This document shows positions 46,185 through 57,700 of a DNA stretch of 64,000 nucleotides, piece by piece. This DNA is from Lethocerus indicus (lineage: Eukaryota > Arthropoda > Insecta > Hemiptera > Belostomatidae). The translations under genes and the position numbers were made by a program. Each line of letters begins with the position of its first letter. The stretch's first letter is position 1. The notes beneath the pieces were generated by a model that was not told the origin of the DNA, searched no databases, and was given only the letters and a program-made list of their open reading frames with translations. Location: NCBI GenBank assembly GCA_019843655.1, contig JACDQD010000001.1:45849659-45913658 (forward strand). Reading direction: 5' to 3'.

Positions 46185-46300
46185 CGCACCGTTCACCACG
46201 ACCTCAACATACCGACAATTGGTGAATAATTACCGGCTGCTAAAATTTCATTCCCGTCTCACTTGTCCTAATTCATTCTTCTAATCCTTACCCTCTGTTA
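46185..46300 (+). pseudogene. Short old LINE C-terminal remnant
   Basis: gttcaccacgacctcaacat, then accgacaattggtgaa and tttcattcccgtctcac, match the HNDLNIPTVDE..FHSRL segment of the LINE ORF2, with many changes. It is immediately downstream of the previous copy but more diverged, so it is probably an older, separate insertion. Confidence 0.5.
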
Positions 46301-48760
46301 GCCTGAGTAAACGAATGAGGCACCTACGTTACCGCGATTAAGGCTTTTGCTCTAGAACTGCTCGGTGACTGGTTTTCAAAAATTCACGTCCGAACTAATT
46401 TATTTCCCCCTCACCGTCGGTGGGACTCCACCTTCGCCGTGGACCGAAAAATGGCTCGACGCAATAAAGCTGGAAGTCGGGTTACGCCGTATTGCGCAAC
46501 GTCTAAGATTAAAGTGATGGACGCGTACAACAGAATATTGATCAACGCACGGATGGTAGTTATAGCTAGCCATAAATCTAATTTCAGCGTTCATATTATA
46601 CACTTTAAATAAAATAAATCACAACGACGAGCGTATGAATCGTCGTTAACCCTAACAACGTTAGCACCATCTAGCATTATATACATAAAATGAACGATGA
46701 AGAACTATACCTGCGACCAATACTGCGCATGCGCTCGTATGGGCGTTCCCTGTTGTTGGGCGTTTCCTCGGCTTTTTTTTTATTAATCAATTATTTTATT
46801 GATAAAGTATTACCCTTAAGTTATTGGTAACTATTCTCACATTGTGTAAGATTGCCTTCTGAAATTCTTTTCGTGCTCCGACTAAAAGTTCGAACTGAAT
46901 CGTGGCGTCAGCAGCGACAGAAACGGACAAGATGGCGTCCGCCCAACACGCAGCAAAATGAAATGTCTTCAATTGCATAACGAAGGACATAACGATCCCT
47001 TATATTGTACCCGTGACGGGTATAAATAGTTTTATTTATATTAATGTTGGTTAGAGATAGCAAAATAAATAATTAGGTTTTGGTTTCACCAGACAGTCAG
47101 TAGTAGATGAACATTACACAAAATTCAGTGTGGCTTCCAGATTAACCAAAATAAAACGAGACTCTAAAAGTATATCCAGAAATAAACAATTTTTCCTTCA
47201 ATATTTTCCATGCGAGTTAATTATTGTATATCTGTTCCTTAATCATGGGTCGACGGAGATAGTCGCGTTTAGGATTAAGACAAACAACAATGGGAAAATA
47301 GTCCCATTGATGTACCAAACCGGGCAGGGGCCCGGCAGTCGAGCTTAAAGTTTCATTGCGTATCATTGTCATTTAGAATTGTAGAGAATCGTTTCCAGTG
47401 ATAGTATCGATCGATCCAGTGTGACTTTTGATTTTCTTTCGTAGTTTCGAATAAATATCTTCTTAACACTTTTACGAGTCGGAAACGCATAAGTTATATA
47501 TATTATTAAATAATAATAATAAATATTTAATTATTTTTTTTAACGGGGTTAGAATTACGTTTTAACAATACCCTACTGACTGCGGAGTGCTACCGAACCC
47601 CGTCCTAGTAGAGTTCAACTATTGGGAAGATATTATTATTACGCTATTTAATTTTTTATCATGTATTAATAACAATTTATTAAAGTGTTATTAGTTGTTA
47701 TTCAATTGTCATTTAATTATTGTCTTCCGACCAATTGAAATCGGCGGAGCGTAAATATCGTGGTTTGGCCGTCTTCTGAAGTCTGCACCCCTCAGTTGGT
47801 ATATGGAAGTCGGAAGGAGAGGGGGGCAATTAAAATATATAAGTTATCATAAAGAAGAGCTAAACGGCGTCGGGGCGACGATGCGACGATCGTTAAGATA
47901 ATGCGGCTGGAAAACACTTCAATTATTATCGTGAGTTATGCTTTCCGCCCACTGGCAATTATCGGAATATTAGAGACAAACATTCATAACTTTGATTTCG
48001 AAATGTCCCGATCGCCCGGTTGGGAAATTGCGTCTCTCGCTACGATAAATCATCGATCGCTAAGGAAAATAAATCCGAAAAAATTAACGCCTTTTCTAAC
48101 GCGCAATTTGTTCTTTTCCGGCATTAATGTGAAACGCTATCCGTTTGAAGTAGGAATACGTTGCGGAGTGTTAAGAAAATTCGAAAATTTGAAAAAAATT
48201 AAGATAAGGAAGGAATTTAAAAAATAAAATATCGAAACTATCGCCCCTTCTTTTTTATTAAACGACATCGCTTTGAGGAGTCCGTAAGGCGTGTGTTTAA
48301 GTGTCCCTATGCTTTTCTAGGGTCGGTGTCTGTTTATTTGTCTTCATTCCACTCTCGCCCTCTTAAAATAAAGACCCACCCTTCACTCCGCCAATAATAA
48401 ACTGCTGAGTCATTCATTAGATATTATAGTAAACAAGTTCGAAGCCCCGCACAGATTTAAGGGCGAGTCCATTAGTCTTGAAGGACCAATTCTTACAGGC
48501 CCCAGACTTCTTGGAAGGCACTCAGACCCTAATATATATATATATACATGGACAGGAGTTACTTGTTATCTTTATTCAGAACGTAAACTCTAGCGAATTT
48601 TATAATAAAAATTCATGTAAAATATTTTACTTATGTAAAGTGTATACTGGAGTTATTGGACAAATTAAATTCGCCTCGAATAGAACTTACGGTTGCGTCA
48701 ACGCAGCATTACTTTTGCATGTTTTTTTCTATCTCTTTATTTATTGTACAATCAACCTTG
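46301..48760. other. Non-coding stretch
   Basis: No gene was recognised. The 108-codon plus frame at 47901-48227 is Ile/Lys/Arg-rich without any domain. A short (TA)n run lies at about 48532-48545. Confidence 0.4.
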
Positions 48761-48769
48761 CTCTTATGT

Positions 48770-49075
48770 GTACAATGGCAGTATGTTTATTTCTTTCCTT
48801 GATTGTCGTGATTTATTTTTACCTGGACTACAGTCCGCGGACATCTCTGGACCGGTGTCGTTTAAGCCGCCGTGTGTGTGTGCGGGGGGATACAGGATGT
48901 GCCATAGAGGAGAGTGATTCAGCAGATTAGGACGAGTAATAAGACGGGAATGGAACATAAGGAACCAGAATTTTATTAATTCCCCAATTGTCGTTATGTT
49001 GAGTTCGTGGTGAATTGTGTCTGATTTGATACATACCGGGGTGCGAGGTATGTTCCCATTAAGCATGGTTCGAAG
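48770..49075 (-). pseudogene. Old LINE ORF2 C-terminal remnant, minus strand
   Basis: The minus-strand frame 48764-49066 contains DTIHHELNITTIGELIKFWF, then FHSRLITRPNPLL-like sequence and GGLNDTGPEM. This parallels IHNDLNIPTVDEVAKSRFLKFHSRL and RRLKRHWPRD of the 38.5-kb element. It is far more diverged than the other copies and lacks the RT core. Confidence 0.6.
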
Positions 49076-49080
49076 GACAT

Positions 49081-49648
49081 TTGAAAATCTCTCTTTTGGA
49101 ATCTCTGAATGCGAGCGACTTAGAATATACCAACCTTAATTTCGTTTTTCAACTTTACAGCTATATTTTTATTCCACATTAAAATCCAGTTTTCGGAAAA
49201 TGGAAATTTTTTAGGTGGCGAAGCATCCTCTAAGCACAGTCGACACCGTTATTACGGGCGTCCGACGAATATACCGGAGTTTGTTGGGTCAGCCCGGTTT
49301 AATCAGTTGAAATTTGTCAACGACATTAACAGTGTCGACACGATGCCTCATCGGGAGCGGACAAATGCCCAGTGGCAATCTATTTACCAAGGGAGGTTAA
49401 TTAAACACGGCCCGCTAGATTAATGGATTAAATAAATTACAGATATATTTCTCTAAAAATGCTTGAATTTAAAGTATACGCTGGAAAATGCCAAAATTGA
49501 CATAATTAATGAAAAACGGCTGTAGATTAAGAGTTTTACGAAATAAGGCAAACAAATGGCGGTAAGTAAATAAGTTTTGGAGCCCATAGGGGCAATGCAA
49601 GATTGAGCTATACAAATAAAGTTTAAAGAAATAAAATAAGCTCGGATT
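49081..49648. other. Non-coding stretch
   Basis: No gene or repeat was recognised. It contains a CpG-rich part around 49210-49370. Confidence 0.4.
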
Positions 49649-49876
49649 TATTATTCAATATCCAGTCGAGCTTCAGCCTCCGAAGGGTACACACCTCTAC
49701 CTGGTGTCCCATTGTGAACGCGAGCGAGCAAGACACCCTCACCCAACCACCACCCACAACAGATCAGTTAACAGCCAGATAGTCAGTGTAGTATTAGTAT
49801 TTGCGTGTTAATTAGCAAACGGTGAACAGTGAGTGCATCGAACAAAACAAATCCAGAGTGGGACGAAACCCCCACG

Positions 49877-50977
49877 ATGGTAAAGAGACTGAAGAGAAGG
49901 CATGAATCAGAGATGGAGCCAGTCAAGACCAGCAACCCTTTCAACGTCCTCCCAGTGGACGTTGAAGAAACAGAATCAAGGAGGGAACAGATTCCTCCTA
50001 TCGTAGTCAGCGGCGCTATCGCTGACATAAAAACTTTCATCGCAAACTGCGAAAGGGTCACCAAATTCAAGGTGATCTTAAAGAGCACTGGGAGGACGAC
50101 ACAAGTCCACCCAAAAACGAAGGAAGATCACGCGGCGCTGAGAGAGTTATTCTCTACGAATAACCTCCTCCACCATACGTTCGCTTTTAAGAGCGAAAGG
50201 AGGAAGAAGTGGGTAATCCACGGACTCCCGGCCTCAGCCCCAGTCGCCGAAATTCTCGACGACTTAAAAGGACAATTACCTGGAACCCACCAGGTAATTC
50301 AAATGAATAAGACAGACGGCGACGGAAAGAAGAGGGCCCTCCCAACCTTCGTCGTAATAACAAATAACGTGGTCCAACTCAAGGACTTCAAAAACATCAT
50401 GATATATTTCCACCGGGTGCGAGTGGAAAATACACAGCGGTAACACAGTGCTACCGATGCCAGCTATTCGGGCACAGTATCTGCTACTGTGCCCTCAACC
50501 AAAAGTGCGCGCGTTGCTCGGGGAACCACCGAGCTAGCGATTGCGACCGCACTAAAACAAAACTCAAATGTGCCAACTGCGGGGGCGACCACGTAGCGAG
50601 CCTCCGAACCTGCGAAGCCCGCAGTAGATATATCGCGGGCAAAGAAAAAGTCCAGAGGCCACAAAAGCCTCAAACGCAAGACAAGCCGAAAATTATAAAC
50701 CGGCCAGCCGATCGTACCGGGAAGAAGCTACGCGGCGGCAGCGGCAGCGACAGCGACAGCTCCACCACCACCACCACCCCAGGCACCCCAGAGCGGACAA
50801 CAAGAAGATCCCATGAGTTTCTTGGGCGAACTAAGAAGCCTCGGCCAAGAACTAAAGGCCCTGAACATTACCAGATTGATAGAAATCGTGAAGAACATGG
50901 TCAGAGACCTAAAATCCGCGCGCGGCCTAGACAGGGTGGAAGTCCTGTATAGGTACGCCCAGATTCTCGACCCGTAA
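49877..50977 (+). pseudogene. Jockey-clade ORF1 (gag-like), one frameshift
   Basis: The first in-frame ATG is at 49877 (MVKRLKRRHESEMEPVKTSN). The nucleic-acid-binding PRE_C2HC-like region (HHTFAFKSERRKKWVIHGLP to about VITNNVVQLKDFK) is followed by loss of frame at an A-run near 50431, where one missing A would explain it. The other frame continues with knuckles CYRCQLFGHSICYC, CARCSGNHRASDC and CANCGGDHVASLRTC, then a basic Ser/Thr-Pro-rich tail to the stop at 50975-50977. It would coat element RNA. The single-base break may be real or a homopolymer error. Confidence 0.8.
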
Positions 50978-50979
50978 AC

Positions 50980-52131
50980 TGGTACTAAACGGAGTAGTTT
51001 ACAACTCAAGAGGGCTACTAAGCCATATCAACGAAGTCTCCCAGATCATCATCGAAATTAGAGTGGACGTAGCACTCCTCACCGAGACACATCTACGAGA
51101 GAAGAATCGTCCGTTTCTCCCGGGTTACACCATCTACAGAAGCGATCGAGATACACCCGGAGGCGGAGTGGCGATAATAATAAGCAACAGACTTCGCCCT
51201 AGCACTAAGCAGAGAAGAAGATATTAGGACATCATCGATCACTCCAACAAAGAATTCAATGGCTACACGCAGGACACGCAGCAGATGGCAAAAACACAGG
51301 AACAGGGAAGACAAAAGAGAAACCAATAGGCTAGAAAGAGTAATAAAACTCAAAATCCTGGACTGGAAAAAGGAGATGTGGGAGGACAAAGTCCAGAAAG
51401 CGAATTTTATTGACGGAAGCCTTTGGAAAATCATACGCAACCTAACAAATAAGTCAGGTAAAAGCGTCCCAACCCTACGTTCGGATACTGGTGATAAAGT
51501 ATTCGACGACAAAGGGAAATCCGAGTCGCTCTTAGCGTATTTCGCCAACATCCACAAGGAGACGGTGGACAGAGGAAACGCCGCCAACAACCAGAAAATA
51601 GCCGCGTAGGTGAAGAAGACAATAGTCCTGACCCGGCCTACACCCGAAGGAGGCATCAAAAGGAACCCGGCGGCACAGAGGACCCGGCCGACGATAAGGA
51701 AGACAATGCAGGACAGATGTCAGGAGGCAATACTTCGAGGAAACACAACGAGGACCCTCCCTCCCGCAGGTAGGAGTCTAACGGACACCCCCTCCCTAAT
51801 CAGGCTATCAGGTCTAATAAGGCCCTCCCTACTTTACGCGTGTCCCGTTTGGCGTAAAGCAGCCAACACACACATGAAAAAAGTACAAATCACACAGAAC
51901 AAATGCCTCCGTATAGCCCTCGACATACCCCCAAGAACACGAACAGAACACGTACACGACTTGGCCCAGACACCTAAACTGGACGAAATAATAGACAAAA
52001 TAACGACCAACCACAGAGACAAACTCCAAATCCACCCAAATCCCCTGGCATCTTCCTCCCAGCTACCCCAAAGACCCCACTGGCCACCCAAAAGACGTAC
52101 CACAAGGAGGAGGGTCCTCACGCCCAGCTAG
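50980..52131 (+). pseudogene. Jockey-clade ORF2, RT deleted
   Basis: The endonuclease N-terminus (LVLNGVVYNSRGLLSHINEV, ALLTETHLREKNRPF) stops at about 51200. After a junction comes the linker before RT (RLERVIKLKILDWKKEMWED, FIDGSLWKIIRNL, ESLLAYFANIHK) to a tag at 51607. A second junction leads to the extreme C-terminus (GLIRPSLLYACPVWRKAANT, KCLRIALDIPPRTR) ending at 52129-52131. No FxDxxxAFD, PQGS or YADD motif remains. It could not copy itself. Confidence 0.8.
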
Positions 52132-52609
52132 AAGACCCCGCAACCAAAGTGAAAGTGAAACAGTGTAGTGAAAGCTGTGGATGTGCTAGCTAAAGTGCCT
52201 ATAGTGCATAGTGCTAACGACGGTATACGACCGGTCGTATACTGTCACCAGTGCCCCAGTGAGCAGTGCGCCGACATCGAGTTTCGCGAGCAGCGTAGTG
52301 AACCCAAGTGGCAAGTGCAAAGTGCAGTGCAAAGTGTGTGAGCGAATGTGTGTGTTTGTGCGAGTGAATGTAGAGAGTGTAGTCTAGGTCCTCGGGTTTT
52401 TATTGTGTATTTTCCCGACTAGCAAAACAACATCGTAAAAAAAAAATCCATGTATAATGTATTATAATATTTAAGAATATAAATGTAAAAAGGCCAATAG
52501 GCCGGAATACATACGCTAATCAAAACTTGTTTATAGCGTTATATCGTTGTAATATTGTATTTATAGTAATAAAAATTATTTGTATCTTGTATCTTGTATT
52601 ATTCAATAT

Positions 52610-54690
52610 AAGATTAATAATACTTAGTCCTGTGGCGATCCGCAGGGCTGTCCCCGGCTTCAATGTTAACATAAACATCCGGTCGGTTGGCTTTAATGCA
52701 AATACAACAATATTTTATATAAATAATATTTTTCGAATATAATTTCAATTTCACGCCTCTATTTCATCTACCGTCCGTTAGGCGTTTCATAACTTAGTTG
52801 AAACGCTGTTACTTTCTTATCCGGGAAAAACGGCCCGACCTCAACAGTAAATTTAGGTAAATATGAACATGTATTTTATACTACTAGTACTTATTCGATT
52901 CTCACGAATACCTCGTGTCACTTTTATTCCGTTAAATTCGACGGTAGTTTAGAGAGTGTTAAAGGACGGAATAAAGTCCTTTCAACGCTTGTATAAATTT
53001 CCACCGAGACGTAAAATATTAAATTAAATTACAGGGAAGGGGAGAGCTTATTTTTTTCGTTTATCGAATCAAATCTGCTTAATGAATAAATTTTGTAGGT
53101 TCTTCAATTAGCCATTCGTTAGTTCCTTCCTGATTTGGGGCCTTTTTTTGTATGTCAGTTCTTTTTTTGGGGGTCGGGGGAAACACAGACTGTGCCAGAT
53201 GCAGAGTTTCACCCCAACCTTTCCCCCGATAAATTTGCCTCGAGACGTCCCTCAGTTCGGTGCTCTGGCCACAGTCACGGTTCGGTCCTAGCGCGATAAC
53301 GGATCGCGCTATCTCCGCCCTTGTACTTTTGTATACGCGTTGGTTAGGTCGTAAAGTAGAGTCGAGCACAGATAACGGTCGGTTTCCACAGAGTCGTGCT
53401 CACTGAGCCACCGGCTAAACGCAGAACGAATAAGGGAAAACAGAACGACGACACTAAACGCGCGATCGGCCTCGAACGGGATGCGCCAGCCAAAAACAGT
53501 AGGCGCAAGTTCTCGGGTTTTTATAAAATAACTTTCCCGATTACCATAACAACATTGGGCACAATACAATAAAACCGAATCGAAATTTTTGTACGACTAT
53601 ATGTATATTTGAAAAACAAAATGAAGTATTTTTAATTGTATTTGGCGCTCGTGTCGAGCCGAGAAGACGCGATTCAAAGCCCGGACCACGCTAATCAGAA
53701 AGAACTTTCTTTTATACAGGGAAAACTTTTTAGAAGCACCTTGTCACGTAACTCGGCAGTGTCGGATAATCCAATTTGGTGTACCGACTAAGAGTCCCTG
53801 TTCGGATTCTGTGTCGCTACCGCAGAAATATCCGATTCGGGTGGCTTTGGAGTTTATACCTATGTTGTTATTTTGTCTATTATGTCGTTCAGGTACGGAG
53901 GCATTCCTTGTGTGTACGAAATTACGAAAGTAATTTTTTCAAAATGTATGTTGCCCGCGTTTCGCCGAACGGGCTCCTAATCGGAAACAACTAGGAAAAT
54001 AAAAGTTCGCCGCCTCGATTTGCCCTTGCAATGGCGATATATCACCGCACAATTTCATATTTCTATAAGTGCCAGTAAGCCGTTTTCGATGCCGCGAATT
54101 TGTACGGCTTATGGAAATGCTTTTGATTATTATTCGTAAAATTATTCGCATCCTTTAAATCATTGGCTTCTCAAATAAATATAAACTCCCGTTTACTTTT
54201 GATGCCTGCACTAGTGACGAGGAGAGCCCGAGTGACGATTAGGCAACAGATACAAGGCCGCGGATTGGGCCGTTGTATACAAAGCGCACAAAACAAACAC
54301 ATAAATCAAACGGTCGTAAATCCGCCGGGTGAAATCAAAAGAACGCTCCCGACACGAAGAAAATATAACCGCAACTTGCGGGTCGAGGAAACGCTCGATA
54401 GCCGAGTTTGTTCACGGTGGTGAATTGTTTGGTACGGATACAGGAAAAATAAATCTCGTTACTAGCGTTGCAATAAACTTACAGAATTAATATTAAGTTA
54501 TGTAAATATAATGAGAAACCGTACTTTCGCTTAGGGACCTCGCTAACAAAATTCGATCGAATAACCCCTTTTTCTCCCTTTTTAAACCGAAACGCTTGGC
54601 AGTCCAGTGTAGCCAGTGAGTGTTGTAACATAGTTTCTCTGCGCGCTTCTATTGTGTATTCGTTTAGAGAATAAAACCATTTCTTTACAT
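52610..54690. other. Non-coding stretch with a LINE-tail-like phrase
   Basis: No gene. At 53509-53555 the phrase tctcgggtttttataaaata followed by ctttcccgattaccataaca resembles 52390-52433 in the 3' UTR of the Jockey-clade element, so a small tail remnant may sit here. Frames in 53079-53569 (minus) have no domain. Confidence 0.4.
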
Positions 54691-54693
54691 TTG

Positions 54694-54694
<1 letters not shown>

Positions 54695-54750
<56 letters not shown>
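54695..54750. repeat. (TA)n microsatellite
   Basis: About 28 uninterrupted TA dinucleotides. Confidence 0.95.
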
Positions 54751-54751
<1 letters not shown>

Positions 54752-57700
54752 AGCCCCAGTGTTACTCAATTTTCGGGTTAAAAATTAGGAAAAAACAGAG
54801 GCGATTTAAATAGGGTAGGCGGTATGCATTTATATTGAAGCCTCGCGAGCGGAGAGTGGGTACCTAAGCAAGATAAAAATGGAATACCGCAGTTTCTACA
54901 TTATTTATGGGTTGAAAGGAGGGTTCGGGTGTGGGGGTGTTCCATATCTCGGTCACCATAAATCAGCATAATTCCTTCAATAATCACCGGTGGCCTAGGC
55001 CCGGGATATTACAGTTTGTGGGGGGCCGAAACAAAATGTATTTAACGCCACCACCTCCCCCTGGAATGCATTAAAATTATCGACAGTGCCGTCCTCGAGG
55101 CAGGAAAAAATTAATCGAAGGTCTGACTTTTTTTTTATGTTGCCCGTTGGCATAATATTCCCGGGGCCGATATTATGCCGTCGGATTGGTGGGATGGCGG
55201 TGGTGGATAATAATTCTCTTTTGTGAACCTAAATCCCCTGCCCCTCTCCACGACCACAACTGAAGACGGATTGATTGAAAATAGCCTATTGAGATATATT
55301 GCCTCTCGTGGGCGGCGAGTATTAGCGTAAAACTCTTTTTTTGATCCCGAGGTCCTCTAAAACATCGCAGAAAAGCGATTTAAGAGACTATAAAGGGAAT
55401 TAAATTTTTTTTATTCGGCGATCTTGTTCCTTTAGTGCGATAAAGTTCAGCGTGGTTTTATCCTGCTTTTGTCAGCTTTTGAATACGCTGAATTTTTAAT
55501 TCTTCTATCCCCAGTCCCGCGATTTTTTACACTATGTACTGACAGGTTAATAAAATCCAACGGTAAGATAATCGGTAAAATATTTGTGAATTAGCGAGAT
55601 CATCAAAATTGAATCGTCGGTTGCGTTCGGACAAATAACGTACACGACTGCATTCCCTGTCGCTGCACTACTGGCAAGTATAATAATTCTTGCACGGTAT
55701 TGATAATTCAAGTTCTGGTCACCGAAACCATCACTCATTAATTTTATTGCTTTCTCTAGTCAGTATTTTATTTAAGATTTAAGAGCACCTACCTCATTTT
55801 TGATTTGAGTTATATCGGCTACAAGAAATGCCAGTTTAGTAATATACTTCTGGACTCCTCAAAGTCCGTTTCGTCCACGTTTCCTACGACGATTCCATGT
55901 TTTCGGTCCTGTATGATAATAGACAGCGTTAACGCCAGCCTCCATAAAATGGGCGTCCACTTGAAATCGATTTATGGGGTAAACCCGGGGGCGATATTAC
56001 TCCGTATTGCGACAGAGCTCGCGTAATAATTCCGGCCCCATTTGAACGAGGCCCGTCGTAAATTATATTTTTTCGTTTAGCGTTAACCGCCACAATGGGC
56101 TCCTTCTGTTCATCCTTTCCGCCCAGTTAATATTAGCGCCCCGTGGAGTGGTCTATGTTATATGGGGCGTCGGACCCGGGCAGTAATGACGTTTGATGAT
56201 ATATCCGCTTTACACCCGAACAATCCTTATTAGTTAACAGGCGCCTTATTGAACAATTACAGAAATCGGGCACAGTGGAGCCATTTCCCGAAGCATCCTA
56301 TGGATACTAAATTAATGGTATAGAACCATTTACATAAAATTGTTATTCCTCCTCATGGGCTTATGGTTACAGTGGAGGATATCCGCGTTACCTCATTAAT
56401 CCAATATGCCTTTTGGTGTTCCACTTTCTAGTCGCTTTCAATAATGTCCTACATCTATACTAAATGAAATCATAAATTATAAAAGACTGCGGTCTTCTCC
56501 GTACCCTCCTTTCCGGCCCTAACCCAGCCGGTTTCGGTTTCTCCGTGCGAAATCTTTGGTGTATAATATCTCGACGCAAAATGCGGGTAACAATTTGTCT
56601 TATAGCACATAGTACTGAGATTTTAAGCCCGACGGGGACTAACAGTGAGCGAACGTAAACTAGTCTCCGCACACGGAACAAAAATTTACCGACAATCCGA
56701 TTTGGATATTGAAGGCGATGAAAAAAATAAATGAACGGCGAAAGCGTTGACCAGTAGCGAAGAGAAAAAGCGCGTTGCCGAGATATATTCCCGTATTTAA
56801 ATACATATGAAAAACCGATACAAGTTAGGAATGAAACGGGGATAGGTCGGTTGATTCTTATATGAAATTTAAAGCGTCGATGATTAACAGGCTTCAAATA
56901 GGGACACCGCGATAAAGGCCCCGCCTTGTTCTAGGCCCAGTTCGAACTCCGGCTCCTCCAATAAACCGGTTATTTACGACAGCCCCTTCAAGAACGATAT
57001 AGCCGAGCAAAGATCACTCGTTATGAGTGAACGGGGCCGCTGTTGTAAAAAAATTATACATAAACTATAACTACAACGGGGTCTTCGAAAAACATAATTC
57101 CTATTCTTCCCCCAGGCCCATTTTATGAATTTATAGACTGTGGGTCGTTAGGGATATTGTATTTATAGATCATTAAATTCCAGATGCTCGGTGTGGGCGT
57201 AGGCTAAAACATTAACTATTAACTTAATCTCTGTTTCTGGAATAAGCGAAGCCCCCTTGCCTTACCGCGTCTTATCGACAGAAAATTAGCGTTATCCTTA
57301 ATTCGAAGTCTCCGTCATCTTCGAAAATCGCAGCCAGGTTTCGACTCTTAACTTAGATTATAATCCACCGTACGCTCGAAAACGTGGCGATAAATAAATA
57401 AAGGTATACCCGACCGACGAATACTTCGAACAAGTCATCTTCCGGAAACAGTCGAGGAAAATTGTTTCCACGTCGGTGCACCGGACCGACGATGGAGACC
57501 CGAAGCTCTCGGGGCCCTCGTAAATGACTCCTAATCCTTTTTAAGACCGGGCCATAAAACCCGACCCGAGTCTTCTTTCGCGCGCCCGGTTCTCAATTAC
57601 GGGTGGAAAGACCCTTACACGTCCCGTCGCTTCCCCGAGGACTTTTCCGGCATAAACGCCTTCAAGGCGGCGCTCACCAGAAGGATCGGTATGTTCCGGT

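Larger units (their letters stand above)
49662..52596 (+). mobile_element. Jockey-clade LINE, both ends present, internally deleted
   Basis: Flanked by an exact 13-bp duplication, tattattcaatat (49649-49661 and 52597-52609). It has a 5' UTR of about 215 bp, ORF1, the start of ORF2, an internal deletion that removes most of the endonuclease and all RT catalytic motifs, the ORF2 C-terminus and a 3' UTR ending in tandem tgtatct (ttgtatcttgtatcttg), not a plain A-tail. Length 2.94 kb. The fragment at 128-955 belongs to the same family. Confidence 0.88.

Noticed and set aside
47901..48227. A 108-codon plus frame.
   Set aside because: Ile/Lys/Arg-rich with no motif and no conserved neighbour; chance frame.
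54479..54769. A 96-codon minus frame with Tyr-Ile repeats.
   Set aside because: Also produced by the (TA)n microsatellite.
56460..56897. A 145-codon minus-strand frame that might be a host gene.
   Set aside because: No domain, signal or splice context; the Arg/Phe/Ile-rich composition fits random CpG-rich DNA.
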